In this document: positions 1-5,820 of the stretch, piece after piece
How the letters are laid out: each line of letters starts with the position of its first letter
Numbering within the stretch: position 1 is the first letter of the stretch
Assembly (NCBI GenBank): GCA_900548745.1
Contig: URLQ01000139.1
Span: forward strand, 1 to 7,359
DNA from: an uncultured Prevotella sp.
GTDB taxonomy: Bacteria; Bacteroidota; Bacteroidia; Bacteroidales; Bacteroidaceae
DNA length: 7,359 bases
Reading direction: 5' to 3'
Program-made: the position numbers and the translations under genes
The notes under the pieces: model-generated
The model's input: the letters and a program-made list of their open reading frames with translations, nothing else
What the model was told of the DNA's origin: nothing
The model's database searches: none

Positions 1-40
1 AAAGTTACGGACTTTCTATCGGAAAGTTACCGAATTTCTA
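1..40. repeat. End of a 22-bp tandem repeat with internal dyad
   Basis: Two adjacent copies with a 22-base period are visible: AAAGTTACGGACTTTCTA at 1-18 and AAAGTTACCGAATTTCTA at 23-40, identical at 16 of 18 positions. The unit contains a dyad, AAAGT-TACGG-ACTTT in the first copy, which has decayed in the second (GAAA...TTTC). No third copy follows position 44, so the array, if longer, extends leftwards out of the window. The period is not a multiple of three, so the two copies fall in different reading frames, which argues against a protein repeat. Confidence 0.5.
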
Positions 41-250
41 AATGATGACAAAATAACGTGTTTACATGGGCTTGGCGTAATTGTCATAATCGAACTATAC
101 AGGCGAGCTGAACAAACCGTTTATTTATGCAATCGAATTGGTTGTTTATGCAAAAGTCTGACAGGTGGGGTATACATATATTTTTTGCCATACGCAAGAG
201 GATATGACTCTGTTTTAGATGATTTTCAAGAAAGTCTTACAGAGGAATAA
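2..250 (+). CDS. Possible 3' end of an unidentified gene (weak)
   Basis: One plus-strand frame is open from the left edge to a TAA at 248-250, giving 82 sense codons with no in-frame ATG, so any start lies outside the window. The predicted C-terminus is hydrophilic and acidic (ends DDFQESLTEE), preceded by a mixed stretch with four cysteines and a hydrophobic patch (GLGVIVII). I recognise no family. Against it: only about 28% of codons end in G or C, whereas gltB in this window strongly favours such codons; rare codons such as ATA, CTA, AGA and CGG are frequent; and its first 40 bases are the tandem repeat read in two frames. It may be a real transferred gene end, a decayed gene, or a chance open frame in AT-rich DNA. 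Confidence 0.25.
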   Translation, partial: KLRTFYRKVTEFLNDDKITCLHGLGVIVIIELYRRAEQTVYLCNRIGCLCKSLTGGVYIYFLPYARGYDSVLDDFQESLTEE

Positions 251-253
251 GGC

Positions 254-369
254 AGAATTAGACCATTCTAACTATCGATGAATAGTTACTCGCTGAATAG
301 TTTCTTAATTGGCGAGTGCATTGACCATACGTGTAGCATCTCAATTATAGAGGCTTACGTAGTGGTCAA
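254..369. other. Chain of four stem-loops, intergenic
   Basis: Four inverted repeats lie almost end to end. (1) AGAAT 254-258 with ATTCT 265-269. (2) TAACTAT 269-275 with ATAGTTA 282-288, loop CGATGA. (3) ACTCGC 288-293 with GCGAGT 312-317. (4) A long imperfect stem, TTGACCA 321-327 with TGGTCAA 363-369, continuing inwards as TACGT 328-332/ACGTA 357-361, AGC 335-337/GCT 353-355 and CTC 340-342/GAG 350-352, about 18 pairs around loop AATTATA. There is also a direct repeat TGAATAGTT at 279-287 and 294-302, and GACCAT occurs at 261-266 and 323-328. The fourth stem begins 10 bases past the stop of the minus-strand MutS-like gene, but no T-run follows it on either strand, so it is not a standard intrinsic terminator. 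A structured RNA, a recombination or element-end site, or an mRNA-stabilising 3' structure are all possible. Confidence 0.5.
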
Positions 370-378
370 AAGTAGCCG

Positions 379-2205
379 TTAAGTAAGTATATTTTTGAGT
401 AAATATGTGGCATTCTGATTCTTTGCCACTCCTGGTGTTATCATGTATGTATATGTAATCTTGTCAGACAGCTTGATTTCAAAGCAATAGTTATGGAAAC
501 GGTCGGGATGTTCATCAGCCATCTTCGATAGTTCAAGGTCGTGAGTGGCGATGATACCGCTGACAGGCAACTTGGCAATAGCCTCAAGAAACATTCTGGA
601 ACCGTTTAGTTTATCCAAAGAGTTTGTCCCCTTCAGTATTTCATCAAGAATGATAAGAGTGCGTGGTGCAGCCTTTACATTATCGAGCAACAGACGGAGC
701 CTCAACAGTTCGGCATTGAAATAACTGATGCCATGGGCAAGATCATCACTCGTACGCATACTGCTGAACAGATTATATACCGACACCCGAAGACTATCCG
801 CAAACACCGGCATTCCACACATAGCAAGAACATAGTTTATTCCTACCGAACGCAGGAAAGTGCTCTTGCCTGCCATATTAGCACCCGTAATGATATAATA
901 GTTACCATCCTCTATCGAGAAATCATTGCGCACCGCCTTCTCCCCGAGAAACGGATGATACAACCCCTTAGCCTCATACACCACCTTGTCGCAGTCCACC
1001 ACTTCTGCATCCACAACCTGCGGCTCATTATACCGCATCGTTGCCATCGACACCCGTGCATCCATCTCACTAACAGCATCAATCCACATGTTCAACGATT
1101 CCATATTCTGTTTCTGCCACTTCAGATACCTTCTGACAAGGAAGAAGTCACTATAGGCAAAAGCATTGAACACAATAAGTCCGAGCACATTAGCCCTACG
1201 GTCAAGAGCATCGAGAATACTCTTAAGCTCATTCAACGACTCCAAAGCATCCGTCCCTTTTCCTTTTACCACAGAAACAACATCCCTGTTATCCTCATTC
1301 TTGAATTCCGAAGATGAGATGAGCTGCAGCAAGGAGATATATGCCTTCATGCTACTGTTTATCTTCTCCACCGAGCGGCTGATAATCTTTATAGCCTTTG
1401 TCGATGTCCCGATGCTCAGCCCAAGCTGCAACACGGTCCATAGACACACGAAATCTGCACTCAACGAGGTAAATACCGTTAGCAAGAACAATACGGCAAA
1501 CACTCCTACTGATGCAGCCACCATTGTCAATGCCCCTGTCGAAGCTGCCCATGAAGGAATGTCAGCATTGCGTGTTTGCTCAATGGCATTCTTTATAGCC
1601 TTTGTATCCACCTTCTTGTCGTGCCCTACCGCAAGGAAATCCGTTCTCCACTGCTCCATAACGGCAAGCTCAGCAATAGCCTTTCTGCGCTTGTCGATAT
1701 CCTCCGCGGCATCATCAGCTACAGAACACTTCTGTGCACATTCTGAAAGAACAGCAGCAAGACGGTCTGCACCACCCGATGTCACCGTGCGACAGATACG
1801 CTGATACAACGAATCCCTTCCAAACAAATCCATGTCATAGGCATACTGATGATTAGGATTGATATATCTGCATCCGTCGTCACCCTTTGAATGGTTGCCG
1901 TCCATGTATCTCATGTTGCCCCTGTACACCTCAAGATGCGCCTCGTTGTCCTCTATCCTGCGGGCGTTCTGACCATCTGCCACCTTGACACCCTTGAACA
2001 AGGCAAGCGACAGACAGAACAGAGCGATAAACGCCACCGTCTCTATATATCCGGAAAAGTACGCCACACCCATAGCCACACAGGTGATGAACAGTAGAAT
2101 CTCTGCCGTTACGAAATATTTCACCTTCGCCTTCCTGCCGTCAAGCTCAGTCGAAAGCTCCTCTATTCTCTCTTTATAATAATCCCTTATATCTTTCTTT
2201 TCCAT
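379..2205 (-). CDS. Membrane-anchored MutS-like ATPase
   Basis: A 608-residue protein with the C-terminal ABC-type ATPase domain of the MutS family. Visible motifs: Walker A TGANMAGKST (440-449; MutS proper usually has GPNMGGKST), the family signature MRTSDDLAHGISYFNAEL (483-500), Walker B TLIILDEI (516-523, acidic pair D521/E522) followed by KGTNSLDK, H-loop ATHD (553-556), and the typical ending with NATYLL. Residues 121-150 (YDMDLFGRDSLYQRI...) match the start of the MutS core (domain III) region. The mismatch-recognition domain I with its Phe-X-Glu motif is absent. Two pairs of hydrophobic segments, about 30-50 with 54-71 and 222-247 with 250-267, predict four membrane passes, so this is not canonical MutS (about 850-900 residues, soluble). 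Nucleotide binding is well supported; its role is unknown, and mismatch repair should not be assumed. It lies 53 bases past the rplS terminator with no clear promoter, so it may depend on read-through. The ATG at 2203-2205 begins MEKKDIRDYY. Confidence 0.9.
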   Translation of the reverse strand: MEKKDIRDYYKERIEELSTELDGRKAKVKYFVTAEILLFITCVAMGVAYFSGYIETVAFIALFCLSLALFKGVKVADGQNARRIEDNEAHLEVYRGNMRYMDGNHSKGDDGCRYINPNHQYAYDMDLFGRDSLYQRICRTVTSGGADRLAAVLSECAQKCSVADDAAEDIDKRRKAIAELAVMEQWRTDFLAVGHDKKVDTKAIKNAIEQTRNADIPSWAASTGALTMVAASVGVFAVLFLLTVFTSLSADFVCLWTVLQLGLSIGTSTKAIKIISRSVEKINSSMKAYISLLQLISSSEFKNEDNRDVVSVVKGKGTDALESLNELKSILDALDRRANVLGLIVFNAFAYSDFFLVRRYLKWQKQNMESLNMWIDAVSEMDARVSMATMRYNEPQVVDAEVVDCDKVVYEAKGLYHPFLGEKAVRNDFSIEDGNYYIITGANMAGKSTFLRSVGINYVLAMCGMPVFADSLRVSVYNLFSSMRTSDDLAHGISYFNAELLRLRLLLDNVKAAPRTLIILDEILKGTNSLDKLNGSRMFLEAIAKLPVSGIIATHDLELSKMADEHPDRFHNYCFEIKLSDKITYTYMITPGVAKNQNATYLLKNILT

Positions 2206-2258
2206 TTGTCCCGATGATGATTGTGGTGCTATGCGTAAAATGCGATTAAACGAAATAA

Positions 2259-2289
2259 GGCAGCCAATTCACTATGTGAACGAGCTGCC
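2259..2289 (-). terminator. rplS terminator, possibly bidirectional
   Basis: A composite hairpin 46 bases past the rplS stop: outer stem GGCAGC 2259-2264 with GCTGCC 2284-2289, a 3x3 internal loop, then inner stem TTCAC 2268-2272 with GTGAA 2276-2280 around loop TAT. On the minus strand the stem is followed by the T-rich TTATTTCGTTT, as expected for intrinsic termination of rplS. The other flank is T-rich on the plus strand too (ATATTTCTTTTT), so it could stop transcription both ways, though no plus-strand gene ends here. Confidence 0.75.
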
Positions 2290-2334
2290 ATATTTCTTTT
2301 TCGTTGTATTCTAACGAAGGATAGAAGAATGTCA

Positions 2335-2694
2335 TTAGTCCTTTGTAACAACTCTCTTCTCTGCGATACGAGCCTTCTTACCAGTAAGCTTGCGCAAGTA
2401 GTACAACTTAGCGCGGCGAACCTTACCAACCTTGTTCAGCTCGATGCTTGCGATGTTAGGAGACTCCATTGGGAAGATACGCTCTACACCAATAGTTCCA
2501 GACATCTTGCGTACAGTGAAACGCTTCTTTGATCCCTCACCGTTGATCTTGATAACAACACCACGGTAGAGCTGGATACGCTCTTTAGAACCCTCGATAA
2601 TTTTGTAAGCTACGGTAACAGTGTCACCAGCCTTGAACTTAGGATACTGCTTCTCGCTTGCAAATGCTTCTTCAGCAACTTTAATTAAATCCAT
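2335..2694 (-). CDS. rplS: 50S ribosomal protein L19
   Basis: A 119-residue protein of the usual size for bacterial L19, a component of the large ribosomal subunit at the interface with the 30S subunit. Diagnostic stretches are FKAGDTVTV (20-28), RIQLYRGVVI (39-48), FTVRKMSG (59-66), IGVERIFPMESP (68-79) and the basic VRRAKLYYLR (92-101), followed by the lysine- and arginine-rich tail expected of an rRNA-binding protein. The ATG at 2692-2694 gives the conserved N-terminus MDLIKVAEE; the preceding bases are A/T-rich with no strong Shine-Dalgarno, normal for Bacteroidetes ribosomal genes. It stands as a single gene: own promoter (2785-2816), a leader of roughly 80 bases, and a hairpin terminator downstream. 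The rimM-trmD neighbours found in many bacteria are absent here. Confidence 0.98.
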   Translation of the reverse strand: MDLIKVAEEAFASEKQYPKFKAGDTVTVAYKIIEGSKERIQLYRGVVIKINGEGSKKRFTVRKMSGTIGVERIFPMESPNIASIELNKVGKVRRAKLYYLRKLTGKKARIAEKRVVTKD

Positions 2695-2778
2695 TTTTAT
2701 TTATTAATTTAAAATTGTTTATCGTTCCAACGCAACATAACAGGCCACTCTTCTTCCTGCCAGCGATTACGCCGAAAA
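2695..2778 (-). promoter_or_regulatory. rplS 5' leader, possible regulatory RNA
   Basis: From the predicted start of transcription (about 2778) to the rplS ATG there are roughly 84 bases. The part near the promoter is GC-rich and can form small hairpins (CAGG 2741-2744 with CCTG 2756-2759; CCG/CGG at the 5' end, 2772-2782). The part next to the start codon is A/T-rich and unstructured, suited to ribosome loading. Ribosomal protein leaders often bind their own product, but I do not recognise a known L19 leader class here. Confidence 0.25.
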
Positions 2779-2784
2779 GCGGTG

Positions 2785-2816
2785 CAAAGGTAGATAAAAT
2801 TCTCGTAACTACCAAA
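2785..2816 (-). promoter_or_regulatory. rplS promoter, Bacteroidetes type
   Basis: Read on the minus strand, TTTG (2813-2816) is followed after exactly 20 bases by TACCTTTG (2785-2792), continued as CACCG. This fits the Bacteroidetes housekeeping sigma-factor consensus, TTTG then 19-21 bases then TAnnTTTG, at every defined position. Transcription should begin near 2778. It lies between the fucP-like stop and rplS, so rplS is transcribed independently of the sugar operon. Confidence 0.85.
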
Positions 2817-2862
2817 TATTTCGATGGTTATCAGTCTTATCTGCCGTCCGCATTAACATTTC

Positions 2863-4173
2863 TCACCTCTTCGACCTCGTCATTGTCCTGTAGCCATATA
2901 TGGTTATCACCGCGAAGCAAAGCAGAGGAAGTACAAACGACACGTTGACCGCCGGCATTCCAAACACCTCTTTCATGTCGATGATACTTGCCTGCACTGG
3001 CGGCATCACGCTACCGCCCAGGATTGCCATTATCAATCCGGCAGCTCCGAACTTTGCGTCATCGCCAAGTCCTTCGAGGGCAATACCGTATATTGTAGGG
3101 AACATCAGCGACATACATCCGCTCACAGCCACCAGACAGTACAGTCCGTATATATTCTGCAATGCTATAACGCCCACGGTGAGACATCCTCCTGCCACGG
3201 CAAGAATCATCAGCAGCTGTCCTGCATTCAGATAGCGCAGTATGAACGTGCATACAAAGCGTGAGCAACAGAATATCACCATGGCAATGATATTGTACTG
3301 CTGAGAAAGCACCTCTGCATCAATCTCCGCCATTCCCTGGTTCATGAACACTCGTGTGCCGTACTGTATGATAAACGTCCAGCACATTATCTGCACGCCG
3401 ACATAGAAGAACTGCGCCACGACGCCCTCCCTGTAATGCGGTATATGGAATATCCTCTTCAGAGTAGGCACGAAGTTGATGCTCTTCTCCTTGTCGCCGT
3501 TCTTAGGCATCTTCATGAACCATATCACGAGCAGCATCGCCAATATCACGGCACCAATCGCAAGATACGGCGCTATAAGCACCGAGAGGTCCTGTTCTTT
3601 TACCGCCTCGAACTCTGCTGCGTTCAGCTTTGCACGCCCTGCCGTATCCAGTGGGTTAAGCCTTGCCTGGATAAAGTTCATTGCCACGAACATGCCAAGC
3701 AGCGACCCCATAGGGTTGAACGACTGTGCGAGGTTCAGTCTCCGCGTTGCCGACTCCTCCGGACCCATAGTCAGGATATACGGGTTGCACGACGTCTCCA
3801 GGAACGACAATCCGCACGTCAGTATGAAATACGCCAGGAGAAACGTGTAATACTCCCCCGTCATCTTTGCCGGGAAGAAGAGAAACGCTCCGAAAGCATA
3901 CAGTCCGAGTCCGAGCATCACTCCCGCCTTGTAAGAGAAGCGGCGTATGAACATTGCTGCAGGAAACGCCATTGCGAAATATCCGCCATAGAACGCCACC
4001 TGCACGAGAGCGCCGTCAGTGGCAGACATACGGAATATCTTCGAGAACGCCTTTACCATAGGGTTAGTAATATCGTTGGCAAAGCCCCACAGGGCGAAGC
4101 ACGATGTTATCAAGATGAACGGCACCACATAGCTGATGCCGTCCTTATGTAGGATAGATTTGTTATTAGCCAT
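2863..4173 (-). CDS. fucP: FucP-type sugar:proton symporter (MFS)
   Basis: A 436-residue inner-membrane transporter of the major facilitator superfamily, FHS/FucP family, close in length to E. coli FucP (438). About 12 hydrophobic segments are visible, six before and six after a hydrophilic central loop (about 218-248). Matches to E. coli FucP, recalled and aligned by eye: FYGGYF (61-66), RRFSYKAG (77-84), FLETSCNP (124-131), RLNLAQSFN (145-153), AQFFYVGVQ (253-261), FPTIYGIALEGLGDDAKFG (358-376). The proton-coupling Glu135 of FucP corresponds to Glu126, and sugar-site Gln159/Asn162 to Gln150/Asn153. FucP Asp46 aligns with Asn37, with an Asp one helical turn earlier (Asp34). It is the second gene of an operon, 15 bases after the dehydrogenase. 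L-fucose is the likely substrate, but relatives import glucose, galactose or other sugars, so specificity is uncertain. No clear terminator follows the gene. Confidence 0.88.
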   Translation of the reverse strand: MANNKSILHKDGISYVVPFILITSCFALWGFANDITNPMVKAFSKIFRMSATDGALVQVAFYGGYFAMAFPAAMFIRRFSYKAGVMLGLGLYAFGAFLFFPAKMTGEYYTFLLAYFILTCGLSFLETSCNPYILTMGPEESATRRLNLAQSFNPMGSLLGMFVAMNFIQARLNPLDTAGRAKLNAAEFEAVKEQDLSVLIAPYLAIGAVILAMLLVIWFMKMPKNGDKEKSINFVPTLKRIFHIPHYREGVVAQFFYVGVQIMCWTFIIQYGTRVFMNQGMAEIDAEVLSQQYNIIAMVIFCCSRFVCTFILRYLNAGQLLMILAVAGGCLTVGVIALQNIYGLYCLVAVSGCMSLMFPTIYGIALEGLGDDAKFGAAGLIMAILGGSVMPPVQASIIDMKEVFGMPAVNVSFVLPLLCFAVITIYGYRTMTRSKR

Positions 4174-4188
4174 TTATGTTCATCAAGG

Positions 4189-5376
4189 TTATTGTTTGTT
4201 TGCCATCTTGTAGATTTCAGTCATGTCATTCTTGTCGAGCACCTTAAATCCGCCGATTGTCCTTCCGTCGTCATGACTGCACTTACGGGCGAGTTCCTTT
4301 ATCTCATCCTCCGTCAGTTCTCTGCCTATCAGTTCCGGAATATTCGTCGGCATACCGATAGCATGGTAGAAACGTTCTATCGCCTCTATTCCAGCCATTG
4401 CCGTTGCCTCAGGGTCGGTGAAATCGTTAGGCACATCCATCACGTTCACTGCGAAGCGTACGAAGCGTGCCACGTTCTCCTTGTGCACATATCTTGCCCA
4501 GCTCGGCCATATTGCTGCAAGTCCTGCTCCGTGTGCCACGTCGAACATCGCGCTTAGTTCGTGCTCCAGCTGGTGTGTGGCGAAGTCGCTGTATCCTCTG
4601 TCACCCGTCAGGTCATTGTGTCCGAGGCTCGAAGCCCACATTATGTTTGCTCTGTTGCGATAGTCTTCCGGGTTGCGCAATACGTGGAACACGCAGTTTT
4701 TCACCGTTCTCATCAATGCCTCCGCGATATTGTCAATGAGCGTCATGTCGTCCGCCTTGCCGAAATATCTCTCCATCGTGTGCATCATGATGTCTGTAGC
4801 TCCGCATGCCGTCTGGTATGGAGGCAGTGTAAAGGTGCGTACAGGGTTCATGATGGCGAACTTCGGGCGACACAGGTTGTTGGAATATCCTATCTTCAGG
4901 TCGCCTTCCTCTTTTGTTATCACGCTGGAGTCGCTCATCTCGCTTCCTGCGGCAGGAATTGTCAGGATGCAGCCTACGGGTAGAGTTTCCGTCGGCACAT
5001 ACTTTCTTGCATATATGTCCCACACGTCGCCGTCATACTTCATGCCGTATGCAATAGCCTTTGACGAGTCGATAACGCTTCCGCCACCTACAGCAAGTAT
5101 GAAGTCCACATTCTCTTTCCTGCACAGTTCTATTCCCTCATGCACAAGAGAAAGGCGCGGATTCGGCTTCACGCCGCCCAACTCCACGAAGGGCAGTCCT
5201 GCTTCATTGAGCTTCTCCCTTACCGAGCCAAGCAGTCCTGAGCGTTCCGCACTGTGTCCGCCATAATGCAAAAGCAGTTTCCTTCCTCCATACTTTCTTA
5301 CCATCTCTACCAGATGTTCTTCCGATTCCTTACCGAAGACCACTTCTGTAGGAGCATAAAATCTAAAGTCTACCAT
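4189..5376 (-). CDS. Iron-dependent alcohol dehydrogenase, BDH/YqhD type
   Basis: A 395-residue cytoplasmic oxidoreductase of the iron-containing (type III) alcohol dehydrogenase family, nearest the butanol dehydrogenase/YqhD branch (YqhD has 387). These enzymes reduce short aldehydes with NAD(P)H. The N-terminal nucleotide-binding domain shows LLLHYGGHS (34-42) and the glycine-rich AVGGGSVID (95-103); PAAGSEMS (141-148) is also typical. All four metal ligands are present: Asp195, His199 (GATDIMMH), His268 and His282 (THQLEHELSAMFDVAHG), each one residue later than in YqhD. The enzyme should therefore be active with Fe2+ or Zn2+. It is the first gene of an operon with the FucP-type transporter, so lactaldehyde reduction to 1,2-propanediol (the job of FucO in E. 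coli, a different branch) is a reasonable inference; general aldehyde detoxification or redox balancing is the alternative. The ATG at 5374-5376 gives the standard family N-terminus MVDFRFYAPTEVVFG. Confidence 0.93.
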   Translation of the reverse strand: MVDFRFYAPTEVVFGKESEEHLVEMVRKYGGRKLLLHYGGHSAERSGLLGSVREKLNEAGLPFVELGGVKPNPRLSLVHEGIELCRKENVDFILAVGGGSVIDSSKAIAYGMKYDGDVWDIYARKYVPTETLPVGCILTIPAAGSEMSDSSVITKEEGDLKIGYSNNLCRPKFAIMNPVRTFTLPPYQTACGATDIMMHTMERYFGKADDMTLIDNIAEALMRTVKNCVFHVLRNPEDYRNRANIMWASSLGHNDLTGDRGYSDFATHQLEHELSAMFDVAHGAGLAAIWPSWARYVHKENVARFVRFAVNVMDVPNDFTDPEATAMAGIEAIERFYHAIGMPTNIPELIGRELTEDEIKELARKCSHDDGRTIGGFKVLDKNDMTEIYKMANKQ

Positions 5377-5420
5377 AATTTATTTCTTTTTTAAATATAT
5401 TGTTTCATAATAGGATTAGT

Positions 5421-5440
5421 TTTCCACAATACTGTGGAAA
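5421..5440. promoter_or_regulatory. Perfect 8-bp inverted repeat, candidate operator
   Basis: TTTCCACA (5421-5428), spacer ATAC, TGTGGAAA (5433-5440). It begins only about eight bases downstream of the predicted transcription start of the dehydrogenase-transporter operon. A dimeric repressor bound here would block transcription, as many sugar-catabolic repressors (GntR or LacI families) do. It could also act as a hairpin at the 5' end of the mRNA. No regulator gene is in the window to identify the binding protein. Confidence 0.5.
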
Positions 5441-5454
5441 CGTTTTTCATTTTA

Positions 5455-5486
5455 CAAATGTACTCATTTTTCTGTTTTTTTGCAAC
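5455..5486 (-). promoter_or_regulatory. Promoter of the dehydrogenase-transporter operon
   Basis: Read on the minus strand, GTTG (5483-5486) is followed after 20 bases by TACATTTG (5455-5462), a full match to the Bacteroidetes -7 element TAnnTTTG with a three-of-four -33 element at the ideal spacing. Transcription should start near 5448, leaving a leader of about 70 bases that contains the inverted repeat at 5421-5440. Confidence 0.75.
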
Positions 5487-5760
5487 CTTTTTCTTTCTTC
5501 ATCACAAGATTATCCTTAATATTATTATAAGGTGGTGCCGTTTCCTAATACAATTATTAAGTGAAAACAAGAAACCAACAACTATATTTATTTATTTTGA
5601 AACCAGCAAAATTACACTTCACAACCACAACCGAGTATTTTTCTTTCCATTTAATACTTATCTGTTTAATTTTTAAGCAATATACAAGAAGAAGTATAAT
5701 AAATACAGAAAAAGTTTATAATTAATCTCGCAAAAACTCGTCAGACTGAAAGTAAATTAG

Positions 5761-5768
5761 TAATTTTG
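5761..5768 (+). promoter_or_regulatory. gltB promoter -7 element
   Basis: TAATTTTG followed by CA matches the Bacteroidetes -7 consensus TAnnTTTG and lies 52 bases before the gltB ATG. There is no TTTG or TTG at the expected distance upstream (about 5737-5742 reads CTCGTC), so the -33 element is poor and the promoter may need an activator or be weak. Confidence 0.5.
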
Positions 5769-5820
5769 CAGCTAACTTGACAGGAAACAAACACTTTTAC
5801 AAATTAAATGTAATTGAAAT

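Larger units (their letters stand above)
5377..5820. other. Divergent intergenic region, adh-fucP / gltB
   Basis: This 444-base AT-rich stretch separates the two divergent transcription units. It holds the dehydrogenase promoter and an inverted repeat near its left end and the gltB -7 element near its right end. Between about 5490 and 5755 I see no gene, promoter or strong hairpin. A short open plus-strand frame at 5434-5676 encodes a phenylalanine- and isoleucine-rich low-complexity product, as expected from AT-rich noncoding DNA, and is not called. Confidence 0.7.

Noticed and set aside
1..40. CRISPR array
   Set aside because: The two units are directly adjacent with a 22-base period and no unique spacers, and no cas genes are present.
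321..369. Intrinsic terminator of the MutS-like gene
   Set aside because: The stem is bulged and neither strand shows a T-run after it, so termination is not supported, although a 3' structural role remains possible.
3436..4152. Plus-strand open frame of 238 codons opposite the transporter gene
   Set aside because: It is antisense to a clear FucP homologue, and the His/Arg-rich translation is typical of a shadow frame.
5607..5614. Second minus-strand promoter (TAATTTTG read on the minus strand)
   Set aside because: No TTTG or TTG lies 19-21 bases upstream of it, whereas the element at 5455-5462 has correct spacing and is nearer the gene.
5434..5676. Plus-strand open frame of 80 codons between the divergent genes
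   Set aside because: The product is low-complexity (Phe, Ile, Leu, Asn rich) and it overlaps the dehydrogenase promoter. It looks like a chance frame in AT-rich DNA.
5654..5697. Inverted repeat ATACTT (5654-5659) with AAGTAT (5692-5697) upstream of gltB
   Set aside because: Six pairs around a 32-base loop in AT-rich DNA is expected by chance.
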